Part shown: one piece after another, positions 23,537 through 31,872 of the stretch
Position numbering within the stretch: position 1 is the stretch's first letter
Layout of the letters: every line of letters starts with the position of its first letter
Assembly: GCF_035998295.1 (NCBI RefSeq)
Contig: NZ_DASYHS010000033.1
Coordinates: 1-53,487 of the forward strand
DNA length: 53,487 nt
Reading direction: 5' to 3'
Source: DASYHS01 sp035998295
GTDB lineage: Bacteria > Pseudomonadota > Alphaproteobacteria > Azospirillales > Azospirillaceae
The notes under the pieces: model-generated
Databases searched by the model: none
The model's input: only the letters and a program-made list of their open reading frames with translations
Told to the model about the DNA's origin: nothing
Made by a program: the position numbers and the translations under genes

Positions 23537-24814
23537 TCAGCGATAGACGAGGGTCGGAAGCCACATCGAGAAGCCGGGCCAGAACGTGACCAGCAGCAGC
23601 ACCCCCACCAGCGGGATCAGGAAGGGAGCGCAGGCCTTGGCACATTCCTCGAAGGGCAGGTTGGCGACCCGGGACAGGACGTAGAGCACCATCCCGACCG
23701 GCGGCGTCAGCAGGCCGATCATCAGGTTCAGCACCATGACGATGCCGAACTGCACGGGGTCGACGCCGATCTTCATCACGATCGGCAGCAGGACCGGCAC
23801 CAGGATCGTGATCGCGGCGATCGTCTCCAGGAAGCAACCGACCACCAGCAGCAGCAGGTTCGCCAGGAGCAGGATCAGGATCGGGTTGTCGGTCAGCCCG
23901 AGGACCCAGGTCGAGAGCCGCTCGGTCGCCTGGGCCGACGTCAGGACCCAGCCGAATATCGAGGCGCCGGCGACGATGATCAGGATCACCGCCGTCGTCT
24001 CGATCGTGTCCATGCTGACGCGGAGCAGGTCCCTCAGGCTCAACGTGCGGTACACGACCATGCCCAGGAACATCGCGTAGACCACCGCCGCGATCGCCGC
24101 CTCGGTCGGGGTGAACATGCCGCTGACCATGCCGCCGATCAGGATCACGGGCGTCATCAGCGCCAGGAACGCCTCCTTCACCGACACGGCCAGCCGGCGC
24201 ACAGAGAAGGCGGCGTCGCGCTTGTAGCCGCGCCGGCGCGCGGTCCAGGCGACCCATGCCATCAGCGCCACCGCCATGCCGATGCCGGGAATGAAGCCGG
24301 CGGCGAAAAGCTGCCCAACCGAGGCGTTGGCCATGACGCCGTAGACCACCAGCGGCAGCGAGGGCGGGATAATCGGGCCGATGGTCGACGAGGCGGCGGT
24401 GATGCCGACCGCGAACCGGTCGTCGTAGCCATGGTCCCGCATCGCCTTGATCTCGATCGTGCCGAGCCCCCCGGCATCGGCGACCGCCGCCCCCGACATC
24501 CCCGCGAACAGGACGGAACCGGCGACGTTGACGTGGCCGAGGCCGCCGCGCATCCAGCCGAACAGGGCCATCGCGAAGCCGAAGATGCGCTCGGTGATCT
24601 GCGCGGAGTTCATCAGGTTGCCGGCGAGGATGAAGAACGGGATCGCCAGCAGCGGGAAGCTGTCGATGCCGTTGACCATGCGGTGCAGGACGACGACGTC
24701 CGGCATTCCGACGGCGAGGACGTAGAAGAGCGACGAGCCGGCCAGCGCGACGGCGATCGGCACGCCGACCGCCATCATCAGGAACAGCGAACCGAACAGG
24801 ACGAGCATGGTCAT
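23537..24814 (-). CDS. dctM: TRAP transporter large permease subunit DctM (second system)
   Basis: 425-residue TRAP large permease with about a dozen hydrophobic helices. Motifs: FLMMAVGVPIAVAL at the N-terminus, FAGMSGAAVADAGGLGTIEIKAMRDHGYDDRFAVGITAASSTIGPIIPPS, and LMIGLLTPPVGMVLYVLSRVANLPFEE. The start overlaps the dctQ stop as ATGA. It ends 16 bases from the convergent Gfo/Idh gene. Belongs to an operon with altronate-type dehydratase and a DeoR regulator, so a sugar acid is the probable substrate. Confidence 0.93.
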   Translation of the reverse strand: MTMLVLFGSLFLMMAVGVPIAVALAGSSLFYVLAVGMPDVVVLHRMVNGIDSFPLLAIPFFILAGNLMNSAQITERIFGFAMALFGWMRGGLGHVNVAGSVLFAGMSGAAVADAGGLGTIEIKAMRDHGYDDRFAVGITAASSTIGPIIPPSLPLVVYGVMANASVGQLFAAGFIPGIGMAVALMAWVAWTARRRGYKRDAAFSVRRLAVSVKEAFLALMTPVILIGGMVSGMFTPTEAAIAAVVYAMFLGMVVYRTLSLRDLLRVSMDTIETTAVILIIVAGASIFGWVLTSAQATERLSTWVLGLTDNPILILLLANLLLLVVGCFLETIAAITILVPVLLPIVMKIGVDPVQFGIVMVLNLMIGLLTPPVGMVLYVLSRVANLPFEECAKACAPFLIPLVGVLLLVTFWPGFSMWLPTLVYR

Positions 24815-25365
24815 GGTGTGGCGGGTCCTGTCTCGGGGTTGCGCAGGCGTCGCCAGGCCGATTGGGCCGCGCGCAGGGTCATCGCGACGAGCCCGGCCAG
24901 GACGACGGCGTAAAGCACGCTCATGGACATGTCGATCACCGCCATCCGCTGGGTCCGCATCATCCCGACCATGGTCCAGGCGAGCCAGGCGGCGTAGCCG
25001 TAGAACGCCAGCGAGAGCAGGTCGCAGACCGACAGCACCACGGCGGAAAGGCGCCTGGGCATGTAGAGGTGGAAATACTCCACCGCGATCTGGGCGCGGC
25101 GCCGCACGGCCATGCCGCCTCCCAGGAAGGTGACGGCGATCAGCAGGTAGCGGGCCCCCTCCTCGGTCCAGGCGAGGCTGTCGTTCAGGACGTAGCGGGT
25201 GAAGAACTGCAGGAACACGACGACGGCCAGCGCCCAGAACACCAGGAACGCGGCGCCGTCCTCCAGGCCGTAGCCGGAGAGGCCCGTCCGCCCCTCCGAC
25301 GGCGGGGCGGGAACGCCCGGCGCCGGAGCGCCGGACGTTCCCGGGTCGTGGTGGGTGCCGACCAC
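24811..25365 (-). CDS. dctQ: TRAP transporter small permease subunit DctQ (second system)
   Basis: About 184 residues with four hydrophobic helices and the family pattern VVVFLQFFTRYVLNDSLAWTEEGARYLLIAVTFLGGGMAVRRRAQIAVEYFHLYMP. There is no in-frame ATG ahead of the first helix. A GTG at 25365, 12 bases past the dctP stop and preceded by AGGT, is the most likely start but is uncertain; the first 30 residues are Pro/Gly-rich and resemble nothing known. Stop overlaps the dctM start. Confidence 0.85.
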   Translation of the reverse strand: MVGTHHDPGTSGAPAPGVPAPPSEGRTGLSGYGLEDGAAFLVFWALAVVVFLQFFTRYVLNDSLAWTEEGARYLLIAVTFLGGGMAVRRRAQIAVEYFHLYMPRRLSAVVLSVCDLLSLAFYGYAAWLAWTMVGMMRTQRMAVIDMSMSVLYAVVLAGLVAMTLRAAQSAWRRLRNPETGPATP

Positions 25366-25376
25366 CGCGGCGAGAC

Positions 25377-26345
25377 CTACTGCAGAGCCTGCAGGCGGTC
25401 GTACTGGTCCTTGGACCAGGGCACGTCCGGGCCCAGATGGACCTTCATCACCATCTCCCGGAAGGGCGCGCGGTCGACCTTGTTGACGGTCGCCCCCATC
25501 TTCTCGAAGCCGGTGACGAGTTCCTCCTCGGCCGCGACGATGTCGGCGTTGGACTTGGCCGCCGCTTCCTGCAGGACCTCGGTGAAGATCTTGCGGTCCT
25601 CCTCCGAAAGCTGGTTCCAGGTCGGCGCGCCGATCACGGTCAGCAAGCTCTCGGTGACGTGGCCGGTCAGGTTGATCACCGGCGTCGGCTCGTGGAACTT
25701 CTTCGCCAGGATGGTCGGCAGCGGGTTCTCCTGGGCATCCACGGTGCCCTGCTGGAGCGCCAGGTAGACCTCGGCGAACGCGATCGGCGTCGGGTTGGCG
25801 CCGACGGCATTGGGGAACATCACGTACATCGGCGCGTCGGGCACGCGGATCTTCATGCCCTTCATCTGCTCGGGCGTGTCGATCGGCGTCTTGGAGGTGA
25901 CGTGCCGCTCGCCGTAGTAGAGGAGCGCCACGATCTCGTTGCCCGTCGCCTCCTCGTAGCCGCTCGCCAGCTCCTGGAACAGGTCGGACCCGGCATAGGC
26001 CTCCCAATGAGCGCGGTCGCGGAACATGTAGGGCGCGGTGCCCAGCGCCAGCGGCGGGTAGGAGCGCGCCGCGAAGTTGGTCCCGGTGTAGATGATGTCG
26101 ACCGTCCCCAGGGTGAGGCCCTGGTTGATGTCGGTCTCCTTGCCCAGCGAGGAGGCGGGGAAGACCTTCACCTCGTAGCGGCCGTCGGTCCGCTTCGCGA
26201 TCTCGTCCGCGGCCCACAGCGCCCATTTGTGGTAGGGCTCCGAGGTCTCGTAGACATGGGCGAACTGCAGCGTTTCCGCCGCACGCGCGAATTGCGGCAC
26301 CGCGAGTGCGGCAATCGCCAGGGCGCCGAGCAGAAGCTTCTTCAT
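25377..26345 (-). CDS. dctP: TRAP transporter substrate-binding protein DctP (second system)
   Basis: 322-residue periplasmic receptor: signal peptide MKKLLLGALAIAALAVPQFARA, then ETLQFAHVYETSEPYHKWALWAADEIAKRTDG. The carboxylate-binding arginine is in MKIRVPDAPMY, and NAVGANPTPIAFAEVYLALQQGTVDAQENP is the DctP core signature. ATG 26345 has GGAGGAG eight bases upstream; an in-frame GTG six bases earlier lies too close to that site. Operon with a UxaA-type dehydratase suggests a hexonate or hexuronate ligand distinct from the one bound by the receptor at 19965. Confidence 0.93.
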   Translation of the reverse strand: MKKLLLGALAIAALAVPQFARAAETLQFAHVYETSEPYHKWALWAADEIAKRTDGRYEVKVFPASSLGKETDINQGLTLGTVDIIYTGTNFAARSYPPLALGTAPYMFRDRAHWEAYAGSDLFQELASGYEEATGNEIVALLYYGERHVTSKTPIDTPEQMKGMKIRVPDAPMYVMFPNAVGANPTPIAFAEVYLALQQGTVDAQENPLPTILAKKFHEPTPVINLTGHVTESLLTVIGAPTWNQLSEEDRKIFTEVLQEAAAKSNADIVAAEEELVTGFEKMGATVNKVDRAPFREMVMKVHLGPDVPWSKDQYDRLQALQ

Positions 26346-26372
26346 GGGCACGTCTCCTCCTGTCTTATGGTT

Positions 26373-27227
26373 TTATGAGTTCGTGGGCACCTTCCGTTGC
26401 CCGGCCCGTTGCCGGGCGTACCCTGCCCCGCTGCGCGCGGGGCCGTCGGCACCGCCGACGACCGCGACCGTCACCGCGAGCCCGCGTTCGCGCAGGGACT
26501 CGACGACGTCCGGAGGCGTCCGGTCGTCGGTGACGACGGCATGGATGGAATCGAGCGACCCGATCGTGCAGAAGGCCGGATCGCCGAACTTGGTGTGGTC
26601 GACCAGCAGGACGACCCGCCGCGCCGCCGTCATCACCTCGCGCTTGAAGCGTGCCGCGTCGAGCGATGTCTCGGTCATCACCGCCCCGCTGACGGCGTGG
26701 GCGCCCAGGAAGGCGACCTCGGCATGGAGGTTCCGCAGCAAGGCCTCGCCCGGCTCGCCCAGCAGGGTGTTGGAGCCCGGCCGCAAGGTCCCGCCCGTCA
26801 CGATCACCCGGCCCATGGCTGCCCGGCCGAGGACGCCGGCGATCACGAGGTCGTTGGTGACGGCGGTGACGGGGATGCGGCGCGCCGCCAGGGCGCAGGC
26901 GGCTGCCAGGGTCGTCGAGCCGCTGTCGAGGATCAGGCTCTGGCCCGGCGCCACCAGCTCCGCGGCGGCGCGCCCGATCGCCTCCTTCTCCCGTTCGGCC
27001 GTCCGCTTGGCGATCGCCGCCTCGGGTTCGAAGGTGGCCTCGGCGGCCGTCGGCAGGATGGCGCCGCCCCGCGCGCGGACCAGATAGCCGTGCTCGGTCA
27101 GGTGCTCGATGTCGCGGCGGATGGTCGCCGCCGAGGCCGCGAGGGCCACCGCCATCTCGGCCACCGACACGGCGCCGTGGCGCCGCGCGCTCTCGACGAT
27201 CAGGGCCCGGCGACGGGCCGGGATCAT
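26373..27227 (-). CDS. DeoR family transcriptional regulator
   Basis: 284 residues. N-terminal DeoR helix-turn-helix (RRRALIVESARRHGAVSVAEMAVALAASAATIRRDIEHLTEHGYLVRARGGAI) and C-terminal sugar-isomerase-like sensor domain (KEAIGRAAAELVAPGQSLILDSGSTTLAAA, VTNDLVIAGVL, VDHTKFGDPAFCTIGSLDSIHAVVTDD). Such proteins sense phosphorylated sugars or sugar acids. The gene lies between uxaA and the second TRAP system and probably controls that operon. The last 25 residues are Gly/Ala/Arg-rich and atypical. Start at ATG 27227 is chosen; the frame is open to the uxaA stop. Confidence 0.9.
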   Translation of the reverse strand: MIPARRRALIVESARRHGAVSVAEMAVALAASAATIRRDIEHLTEHGYLVRARGGAILPTAAEATFEPEAAIAKRTAEREKEAIGRAAAELVAPGQSLILDSGSTTLAAACALAARRIPVTAVTNDLVIAGVLGRAAMGRVIVTGGTLRPGSNTLLGEPGEALLRNLHAEVAFLGAHAVSGAVMTETSLDAARFKREVMTAARRVVLLVDHTKFGDPAFCTIGSLDSIHAVVTDDRTPPDVVESLRERGLAVTVAVVGGADGPARSGAGYARQRAGQRKVPTNS

Positions 27228-27280
27228 CTCCGGCCCCTGCCCGACCCCTTCCGTCCGTTGCCCCACCGCCCGCCGGCCCG

Positions 27281-28822
27281 TCACATCACCGCACCGATCT
27301 GCCACGGGACGAACTCGTTGTCGCCGAAGCCCTGGGCCTCGCTGCGGGTCGGCTGTCCCGACGCCGTGGCGAGGATCAGCTCGAAGATGCGCTCGCCCAT
27401 CTCGGCGACGCTCGTCCCGCCATCGACGATGCCGCCGCAGTCGATGTCCATGTCCTCTTCGAGGCGGCGGTACATCGGCGTGTTGGTGGCGAGCTTGAGG
27501 CAGGGCGCCGGCTTGAAGCCGGAGACCGAGCCGCGCCCGGTCGTGAAGCAGACCACGTTGGCGCCGCCCGCCACCTGCCCGGTCACCGAGCACGGGTCGT
27601 AGCCCGGGGTGTCCATGAACACGAAGCCCTTGGCGGTGACCGGCTCGGCGTAGCGGTAGACCTCGACGAGGTTGGTCGTGCCGCCCTTGGCCGCCGCGCC
27701 CAGCGACTTCTCCAGGATCGTCGTCAGCCCGCCCTTCTTGTTGCCGGGCGACGGGTTGTTGTTCATCTCCCCGCCGTTGCGCGCGGTGTAGTCCTCCCAC
27801 CAGCGGATGCGCGCGATCAGCTTCTCCCCCACCTCGCGGCTCACGGCGCGGCGCGTCAGCAGGTGCTCGGCGCCGTAGATCTCCGGCGTCTCGGACAGCA
27901 CCGCCGTGCCGCCGTGGCGGACCACCAGGTCCGCGGCCGCGCCCAGGGCGGGGTTGGCGGTCACGCCGGAATAGCCGTCGGAGCCGCCGCATTGCAGCGC
28001 CACGACCAGCTCGCTCGCGCTGACCGTCTCGCGCACCGACTTCGCCGCCTCGGGCAGCATGTCGCGCATCATCGCGACGCCGGCCTCGACCGTGCGCCGG
28101 GTGCCGCCGCCGTCCTGGATGTTCATGACCTGGAAGCCGGGGCCGCGCTCGATCCCGTAGGCTTCGAGCAGGAAGTCGATCTGGTTGACCTCGCAGCCGA
28201 GCCCGACCATCAGGATGCCGGCGAAATTGGGGTTGCGGGCATAGCCCCACAGCACGCGCTGGAGGTTGGCGTAGCCGTCGCCGTTGTCGGCCATGCCGCA
28301 GCCGGTGCCGTGGGTCAGGGCGACGACGCCGTCGATGCCGGGAAAATCGCCCAGCAGGTCGCGCCCGCACCGCTCGGCGATCATGCGCGCGACCGTGGCC
28401 GAGCAGTTGACGCTGGTCAGCACGCCCAGGTAGTTGCGCGTGCCGACCCTGCCGCCGGGCCGCCGATAGCCCTGGAACGTGGCCCGCGCCGCGTCGGGAA
28501 CGTAGTCGGTCGGCCGGGCGTCGGCGCCGAAGGCATAGTCGCGCGCGAATCCGTGCAGGCCGACATTGTGGACATGGACATGCGCGCCGGGCTCGATCGC
28601 CTCGGTCGCGAAGCCGATCACCTGGTTGTAGCGGCGCACCGGCTCGCCCTCGGCGATCGGCGCGGTCGCCATCTTGTGCCCGGCCGGGACGAGGTCGCGG
28701 GCGACGACGCGGCCGCCAGGTCCCTCGGCCTCGACGACCGTGCCGGGCGCCAGCTCCGAACGGGCCAGCACCACGTTGTCGGCCGCGTTCAGACGGATCG
28801 TCCGAGACAGCGTCGTCGTCAT
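27281..28822 (-). CDS. uxaA: Altronate dehydratase family protein (UxaA/GarD type)
   Basis: 513-residue Fe-dependent sugar-acid dehydratase. An N-terminal SAF domain (about 1-95) with the GHKMATAPIAEGEPVRRYNQVIGFAT motif is fused to the UxaA catalytic domain: GRVGTRNYLGVLTSVNCSATV, THGTGCGMADNGDGYANLQRVL, ALQCGGSDGYSGVTANPALG and the MDIDCGGIVDGG C-terminus. Conserved cysteines for iron binding are kept. Altronate dehydratase makes 2-keto-3-deoxygluconate; galactarate dehydratase GarD is a close relative of similar size (about 520), so the substrate could be galactarate. Context with UxaC favours altronate. Ribosome site GGGGAGGA. First gene of its operon. Confidence 0.85.
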   Translation of the reverse strand: MTTTLSRTIRLNAADNVVLARSELAPGTVVEAEGPGGRVVARDLVPAGHKMATAPIAEGEPVRRYNQVIGFATEAIEPGAHVHVHNVGLHGFARDYAFGADARPTDYVPDAARATFQGYRRPGGRVGTRNYLGVLTSVNCSATVARMIAERCGRDLLGDFPGIDGVVALTHGTGCGMADNGDGYANLQRVLWGYARNPNFAGILMVGLGCEVNQIDFLLEAYGIERGPGFQVMNIQDGGGTRRTVEAGVAMMRDMLPEAAKSVRETVSASELVVALQCGGSDGYSGVTANPALGAAADLVVRHGGTAVLSETPEIYGAEHLLTRRAVSREVGEKLIARIRWWEDYTARNGGEMNNNPSPGNKKGGLTTILEKSLGAAAKGGTTNLVEVYRYAEPVTAKGFVFMDTPGYDPCSVTGQVAGGANVVCFTTGRGSVSGFKPAPCLKLATNTPMYRRLEEDMDIDCGGIVDGGTSVAEMGERIFELILATASGQPTRSEAQGFGDNEFVPWQIGAVM

Positions 28823-28873
28823 GCGCGTCCTCCCCGGCGAGCCTTCACCGTGCTCGCTCTTGATGGAATGTGA

Positions 28874-28902
28874 TCGGACTTGCTCCATCTTGGCAAGTCC
28901 GA
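28874..28902. promoter_or_regulatory. Inverted repeat upstream of uxaA
   Basis: Perfect ten-base arms TCGGACTTGC and GCAAGTCCGA with a nine-base spacer, between the Lrp gene stop and the uxaA start. It contains a leftward TTGCCA that could be a -35 element. With no T-run after it on either strand it looks more like a regulator-binding site (DeoR or another) than a terminator. Confidence 0.5.
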
Positions 28903-28913
28903 ACTCCGGACCG

Positions 28914-29378
28914 CTACAGCGGCAGTTCCGACGTCTGCTTGACCGTCTGGCTGGGAACGTCGGTCTTCACGTTCTGCACGCCCTTGATCCGGCTGAGGTG
29001 CTCGGACTGGAAGCGCCGATAGTCGTCGATGTCTGCTGCCACCACGCGCACCAGCGCATCGCAGTCGCCGAGCATTATGTAGCATTCCAGCACCTGGGGC
29101 AGTTTCCTCACCTCGGCGATGAAGTGCCCGATGGTGTCCTCGTCCTGGGCGCTCAGCCAGATGCGCGTGAAGAACGTCTGGCCCTTGCCGATCTTGGCGG
29201 GGTTCAGGACGGCCACGTAGCGGTCGATCACCCCCGCCTCCTCCAGGAGCCGCACGCGGCGCAGGCAGGGGGACGCGGACAGCCCGACCTCGCGGGCGAG
29301 CTCGTTGTTCGGCATGCGCCCGTCGCGCTGGAGCGCTCTCAGAATGCGCTTGTCGATCTCGTCCAGGACGATTGGCAT
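28914..29378 (-). CDS. Lrp/AsnC family transcriptional regulator
   Basis: 154 residues. N-terminal helix-turn-helix LDEIDKRILRALQRDGRMPNNELAREVGLSASPCLRRVRLLEEAGVI and C-terminal RAM ligand-binding domain (ECYIMLGDCDALVRVVAADIDDYRRFQSEHLSRIKGVQNVKTDV). This layout, next to azlCD in divergent orientation, is that of AzlB-type regulators that control branched-chain amino acid export. ATG 29378 has GGGAG seven bases upstream; the ATG at 29399 has none. A GGCATC-G-GATGCC palindrome lies in the divergent promoter region. Confidence 0.92.
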   Translation of the reverse strand: MPIVLDEIDKRILRALQRDGRMPNNELAREVGLSASPCLRRVRLLEEAGVIDRYVAVLNPAKIGKGQTFFTRIWLSAQDEDTIGHFIAEVRKLPQVLECYIMLGDCDALVRVVAADIDDYRRFQSEHLSRIKGVQNVKTDVPSQTVKQTSELPL

Positions 29379-29404
29379 CCGGTACTCCCATACGGCCATG
29401 ATTT

Positions 29405-29417
29405 GGCATCGGATGCC
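29405..29417. promoter_or_regulatory. GGCATC-G-GATGCC palindrome between lrp and azlC
   Basis: A perfect six-base inverted repeat in the 105-base divergent region. TTGGCATC also occurs at 29372-29379, at the lrp start, giving two copies 31 bases apart, close to three helical turns. This fits cooperative Lrp-type binding and autoregulation. Confidence 0.4.
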
Positions 29418-29483
29418 GACTTTCCGCTTTTCGCGGGCATCTTCGCAACCCGATTGCGGACGACCCGCCCTATCGTGACGTGC

Positions 29484-30233
29484 ATGGAAACGACAGGCAC
29501 ACGCCCCGAGAGCGGGCCCGAGCGGCGCATGTCCCGCCTCCGGTCCGAGGTGACGCGCGGCATCGCCGAATCGGTGCCCGTCCTGCTGGCCGTGATCGCG
29601 TACGGCCTCGTCCTCGGCGCGCAGGCGACGCAGAAGGGACTGCGCTTCCTCGAAGTGCCCCTCATGACGGGATCGAACTACGCGGGAGGGTCCGAGTTCG
29701 CGGCCGTGGGCCTGTGGGCCTCGCCGCCGCCGCTCCTGCTCATCGTCGGCGTCACCTTCCTGATCAACAGCCGCCACCTGCTCATGGGAGCGGTGCTCAC
29801 GCCCTTCATCCAGCACCTGCCGCGGTGGAAGGCTCTCGTCGTGCTGTTCTTCATGTCGGACGAGAGCTGGGCGCTCAGCTACGCCGATACGCTCAAACGG
29901 GCGCAAGCCGGGGCTCGGCTACCCTTCAGCCTCGGCTTCTACATAGGCTGCGCCGGCACGATCTACCTGGGCTGGCTCGGCTCGACGACCCTTGGCGCCG
30001 CGGTCGGCCCGCTGCTCGGCGACGTCGAGGCCTACGGCTTCGACATGGCCTTCCCGGCGGTGTTCCTCGTCATCGTGGCCGGGATGTGGAAGGGGCCCGC
30101 GGCCGCCCGGCCATGGCTGGTCAGCCTCGTCGTCGCGGCACTCACCCATCTCCTGGTTCCCGGCGCCTGGTTCGTGGTCGCCGGAACGGCGGCGGGACTC
30201 GCGGCGGCGTTCTGGTCGGCGAAGCCCCGATGA
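29484..30233 (+). CDS. azlC: AzlC family branched-chain amino acid transporter large subunit
   Basis: 249-residue inner-membrane protein with several hydrophobic helices. Family signatures: GIAESVPVLLAVIAYGLVLGAQATQKGL, TFLINSRHLLMGAVLTPFI, FFMSDESWALSYAD and GFYIGCAGTIYLGWLGSTTLGAAVG. With AzlD it exports branched-chain amino acids or analogues. Start ATG 29484 has only a weak ribosome site; ATG 29529 (MSRLRSEV) is an alternative. Its stop overlaps the azlD start as ATGA. Confidence 0.9.
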   Translation: METTGTRPESGPERRMSRLRSEVTRGIAESVPVLLAVIAYGLVLGAQATQKGLRFLEVPLMTGSNYAGGSEFAAVGLWASPPPLLLIVGVTFLINSRHLLMGAVLTPFIQHLPRWKALVVLFFMSDESWALSYADTLKRAQAGARLPFSLGFYIGCAGTIYLGWLGSTTLGAAVGPLLGDVEAYGFDMAFPAVFLVIVAGMWKGPAAARPWLVSLVVAALTHLLVPGAWFVVAGTAAGLAAAFWSAKPR

Positions 30234-30529
30234 TCCCCCCGATCAACCTCGCGACCATCCTGCTGATGGCGGCCGCCACCTACGCGACGCGGATCGGAGG
30301 CTACATCCTCCTGCGCAACCGCAGGCTCGGCCCGCGCGCCGAGGCGGTGATGAACGCAGCACCCGGCTGCGTGCTCCTCGCGGTGATCGCGCCCTATTTC
30401 GTGTCGCCGCGCCCGGCGGATCTGCTGGCGCTCGGCATCACCGTCGTGGCGGCCGCCCGTCTGCCGATGCTGGCGGTGGTCGCGATCGCGGTCGGATCGG
30501 CCGGCCTGCTCCGGCACCTCCTCGGATAG
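30230..30529 (+). CDS. azlD: AzlD domain-containing protein
   Basis: 99-residue membrane protein with three to four hydrophobic helices and the AzlD signature ATYATRIGGYILLRNRRLGPRAEAVMNAAPGCVLLAVIAPYF. Forms the two-component exporter with AzlC, whose gene it overlaps by four bases. Length is normal for the family. Confidence 0.92.
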   Translation: MIPPINLATILLMAAATYATRIGGYILLRNRRLGPRAEAVMNAAPGCVLLAVIAPYFVSPRPADLLALGITVVAAARLPMLAVVAIAVGSAGLLRHLLG

Positions 30530-30536
30530 GCCGCCG

Positions 30537-30581
30537 CGACCGGCCGAAGGTCCGGTCGGGGTTCAGTCGGGGGTTCAGTCG
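30537..30581. terminator. Hairpin and 12-bp tandem repeat between convergent azlD and cytochrome genes
   Basis: CGACCGG (30537-30543) and CCGGTCG (30552-30558) form a seven-base-pair stem with an eight-base loop just after azlD, a possible bidirectional terminator without a T-run. It is followed by two perfect tandem copies of GGGGTTCAGTCG (30558-30569, 30570-30581); the second carries the stop codon of the leftward cytochrome gene. Confidence 0.4.
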
Positions 30582-30952
30582 AGGGTGTAGAGATAGGCGG
30601 CCATGTCGCGCGCCTCCGCCTCCCCGACGCCCATGTCGGGCATGGCCGTGACCGGCAGCATGGCGGGCGGGTCCCGCAGCCAGGCGACGAGGTTGGCGGG
30701 CGTGTTCGGGAACGAGCCCGCGATCATCACCCGCCCGGCGAAGCCCGTCAGCGGCGGGCCGACCACGCCGCGAGGTCCGGCCACGCCAGGGATCCTGTGG
30801 CAGGCCGTACAGCCGTACTGCGCCATCAGGACCGGCCCGCGCCCGGCATCCGCCCCTTGGACCCGGTGCCCGGGGGCCGCCGCCTCGCCCCCGTCGCACC
30901 CCGCGAGCAGGAGCATTGCCGCCGGGACGGCGAAGTTACGGACGGCGGGCAT
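30575..30952 (-). CDS. Monoheme c-type cytochrome lipoprotein
   Basis: 125-residue exported cytochrome. The N-terminus is a lipoprotein signal ending LLLAGC, the heme site is CTACH, and the distal Met is in TAMPDMGV. The body (GPPLTGFAGRVMIAGSFPNTPANLVAWLRDPPAMLP, EARDMAAYLYTLD) closely matches two small cytochromes of the oxidase cluster (45062-45442 and 46021-46419), so these are paralogues. It is divergent from the dehydrogenase operon and may pass its electrons to the oxidase. Start ATG 30952 with GAGGAA upstream. Confidence 0.88.
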   Translation of the reverse strand: MPAVRNFAVPAAMLLLAGCDGGEAAAPGHRVQGADAGRGPVLMAQYGCTACHRIPGVAGPRGVVGPPLTGFAGRVMIAGSFPNTPANLVAWLRDPPAMLPVTAMPDMGVGEAEARDMAAYLYTLD

Positions 30953-30976
30953 GCGGTTCACTTCCTCGTGGACGGA

Positions 30977-31033
30977 GACGGGCGTTCAGGCAACACCCGT
31001 CCGGGCGGCGGCGTTCCTGAGATCCGTAACGGA
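30977..31033. promoter_or_regulatory. Inverted repeats in the divergent cytochrome promoter region
   Basis: GACGGGCGTT (30977-30986) and AACACCCGTC (30992-31001) pair with one mismatch around a five-base loop, and TCCGT-A-ACGGA (31023-31033) is a perfect palindrome. Both lie between the leftward monoheme cytochrome and the rightward dehydrogenase operon and could be binding sites for a shared regulator, which is not obvious nearby. Confidence 0.35.
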
Positions 31034-31101
31034 ACGATACAGCTTTCCTCGGGTTCATCAGACACCATCCCGAACGGCAGAGGCGGAAGCGGGCCGACTC
31101 C

Positions 31102-31872
31102 ATGCGGACCTTGCCAACCATATGCTCCGCCGCTGCGGCCCTGACGGTAGTGGCGGGCGGCATCACGGCCACGGCGCAGGATGTGGCTCCCGACCTTCCG
31201 GACACCGGCGCGATCCAGCGCGGACGAGCCGTGGTCGTGGGCGCGCAGAGCCGGCAGGTCGGGGGCGAATGCTTCAAGTGCCACGGCATGGACGGGGCCG
31301 GCGACGCCGCCGGCGGATACCCGCGGCTGGCCGACCAGGTCTACGAATACCTGTACGACAGCCTGCGCGACTACGCCTCCGGCGTGCGGCGGAGCGACAT
31401 CATGACCCCGATCGCCGAAGCGCTGACGGAAGACGAGATGCGCGACGTGTCGTTCTACTACGCCGCGATCGAGGACGCGCCCTACGGGGCGCCGCCCGAG
31501 GCCGACGGCCATCTCCTGCAGCAGGGCGCGGTGATCGCCGCCGTCGGCGCCGATGAGCAGGGCGTGCAGGCCTGCGTCAACTGCCACGGCCCCGAAGGGG
31601 TCGGCCTGCCCCCGACATATCCGTTCCTGGCCGGCCAGGACGCCGGATACCTGGCGGACCAGCTCGAGGCGTGGCGCACCGGGCGCCGGCATGGCGACGG
31701 GTTCGCGATCATGGAGCACATCGCGAAGGCCATGACGCAGACGCAGATCCGCGCCGTCAGCCTTTATTACGCGTCGCTCCGGCCGGACCGGGTCACGCCC
31801 GAACGCGGTGCGACCGGTGCCGGGATGGTGGCGGTGGGCCGGGATGCGGCCGGCCGGGAGGCAGGACGATGA
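31102..31872 (+). CDS. Diheme c-type cytochrome (c4-like)
   Basis: 256-residue periplasmic cytochrome with a signal peptide (cut near TATA-QD) and two heme sites, CFKCH and CVNCH, each in a cytochrome c domain (GGYPRLADQVYEYLYDSLRDYASG and TYPFLAGQDAGYLADQLEAWRTG). This two-domain pattern is that of cytochrome c4-like subunits. It heads the operon of a GMC dehydrogenase and likely accepts electrons from it. The stop overlaps the start of the next gene. Related to the diheme protein at 34835. Confidence 0.88.
   Translation: MRTLPTICSAAAALTVVAGGITATAQDVAPDLPDTGAIQRGRAVVVGAQSRQVGGECFKCHGMDGAGDAAGGYPRLADQVYEYLYDSLRDYASGVRRSDIMTPIAEALTEDEMRDVSFYYAAIEDAPYGAPPEADGHLLQQGAVIAAVGADEQGVQACVNCHGPEGVGLPPTYPFLAGQDAGYLADQLEAWRTGRRHGDGFAIMEHIAKAMTQTQIRAVSLYYASLRPDRVTPERGATGAGMVAVGRDAAGREAGR

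Noticed and set aside
30558..30581. Perfect 12-bp tandem duplication at the cytochrome stop codon considered as a mobile-element target duplication or repeat array
   Set aside because: No element lies between the copies and there are only two, so replication slippage is enough to explain it.
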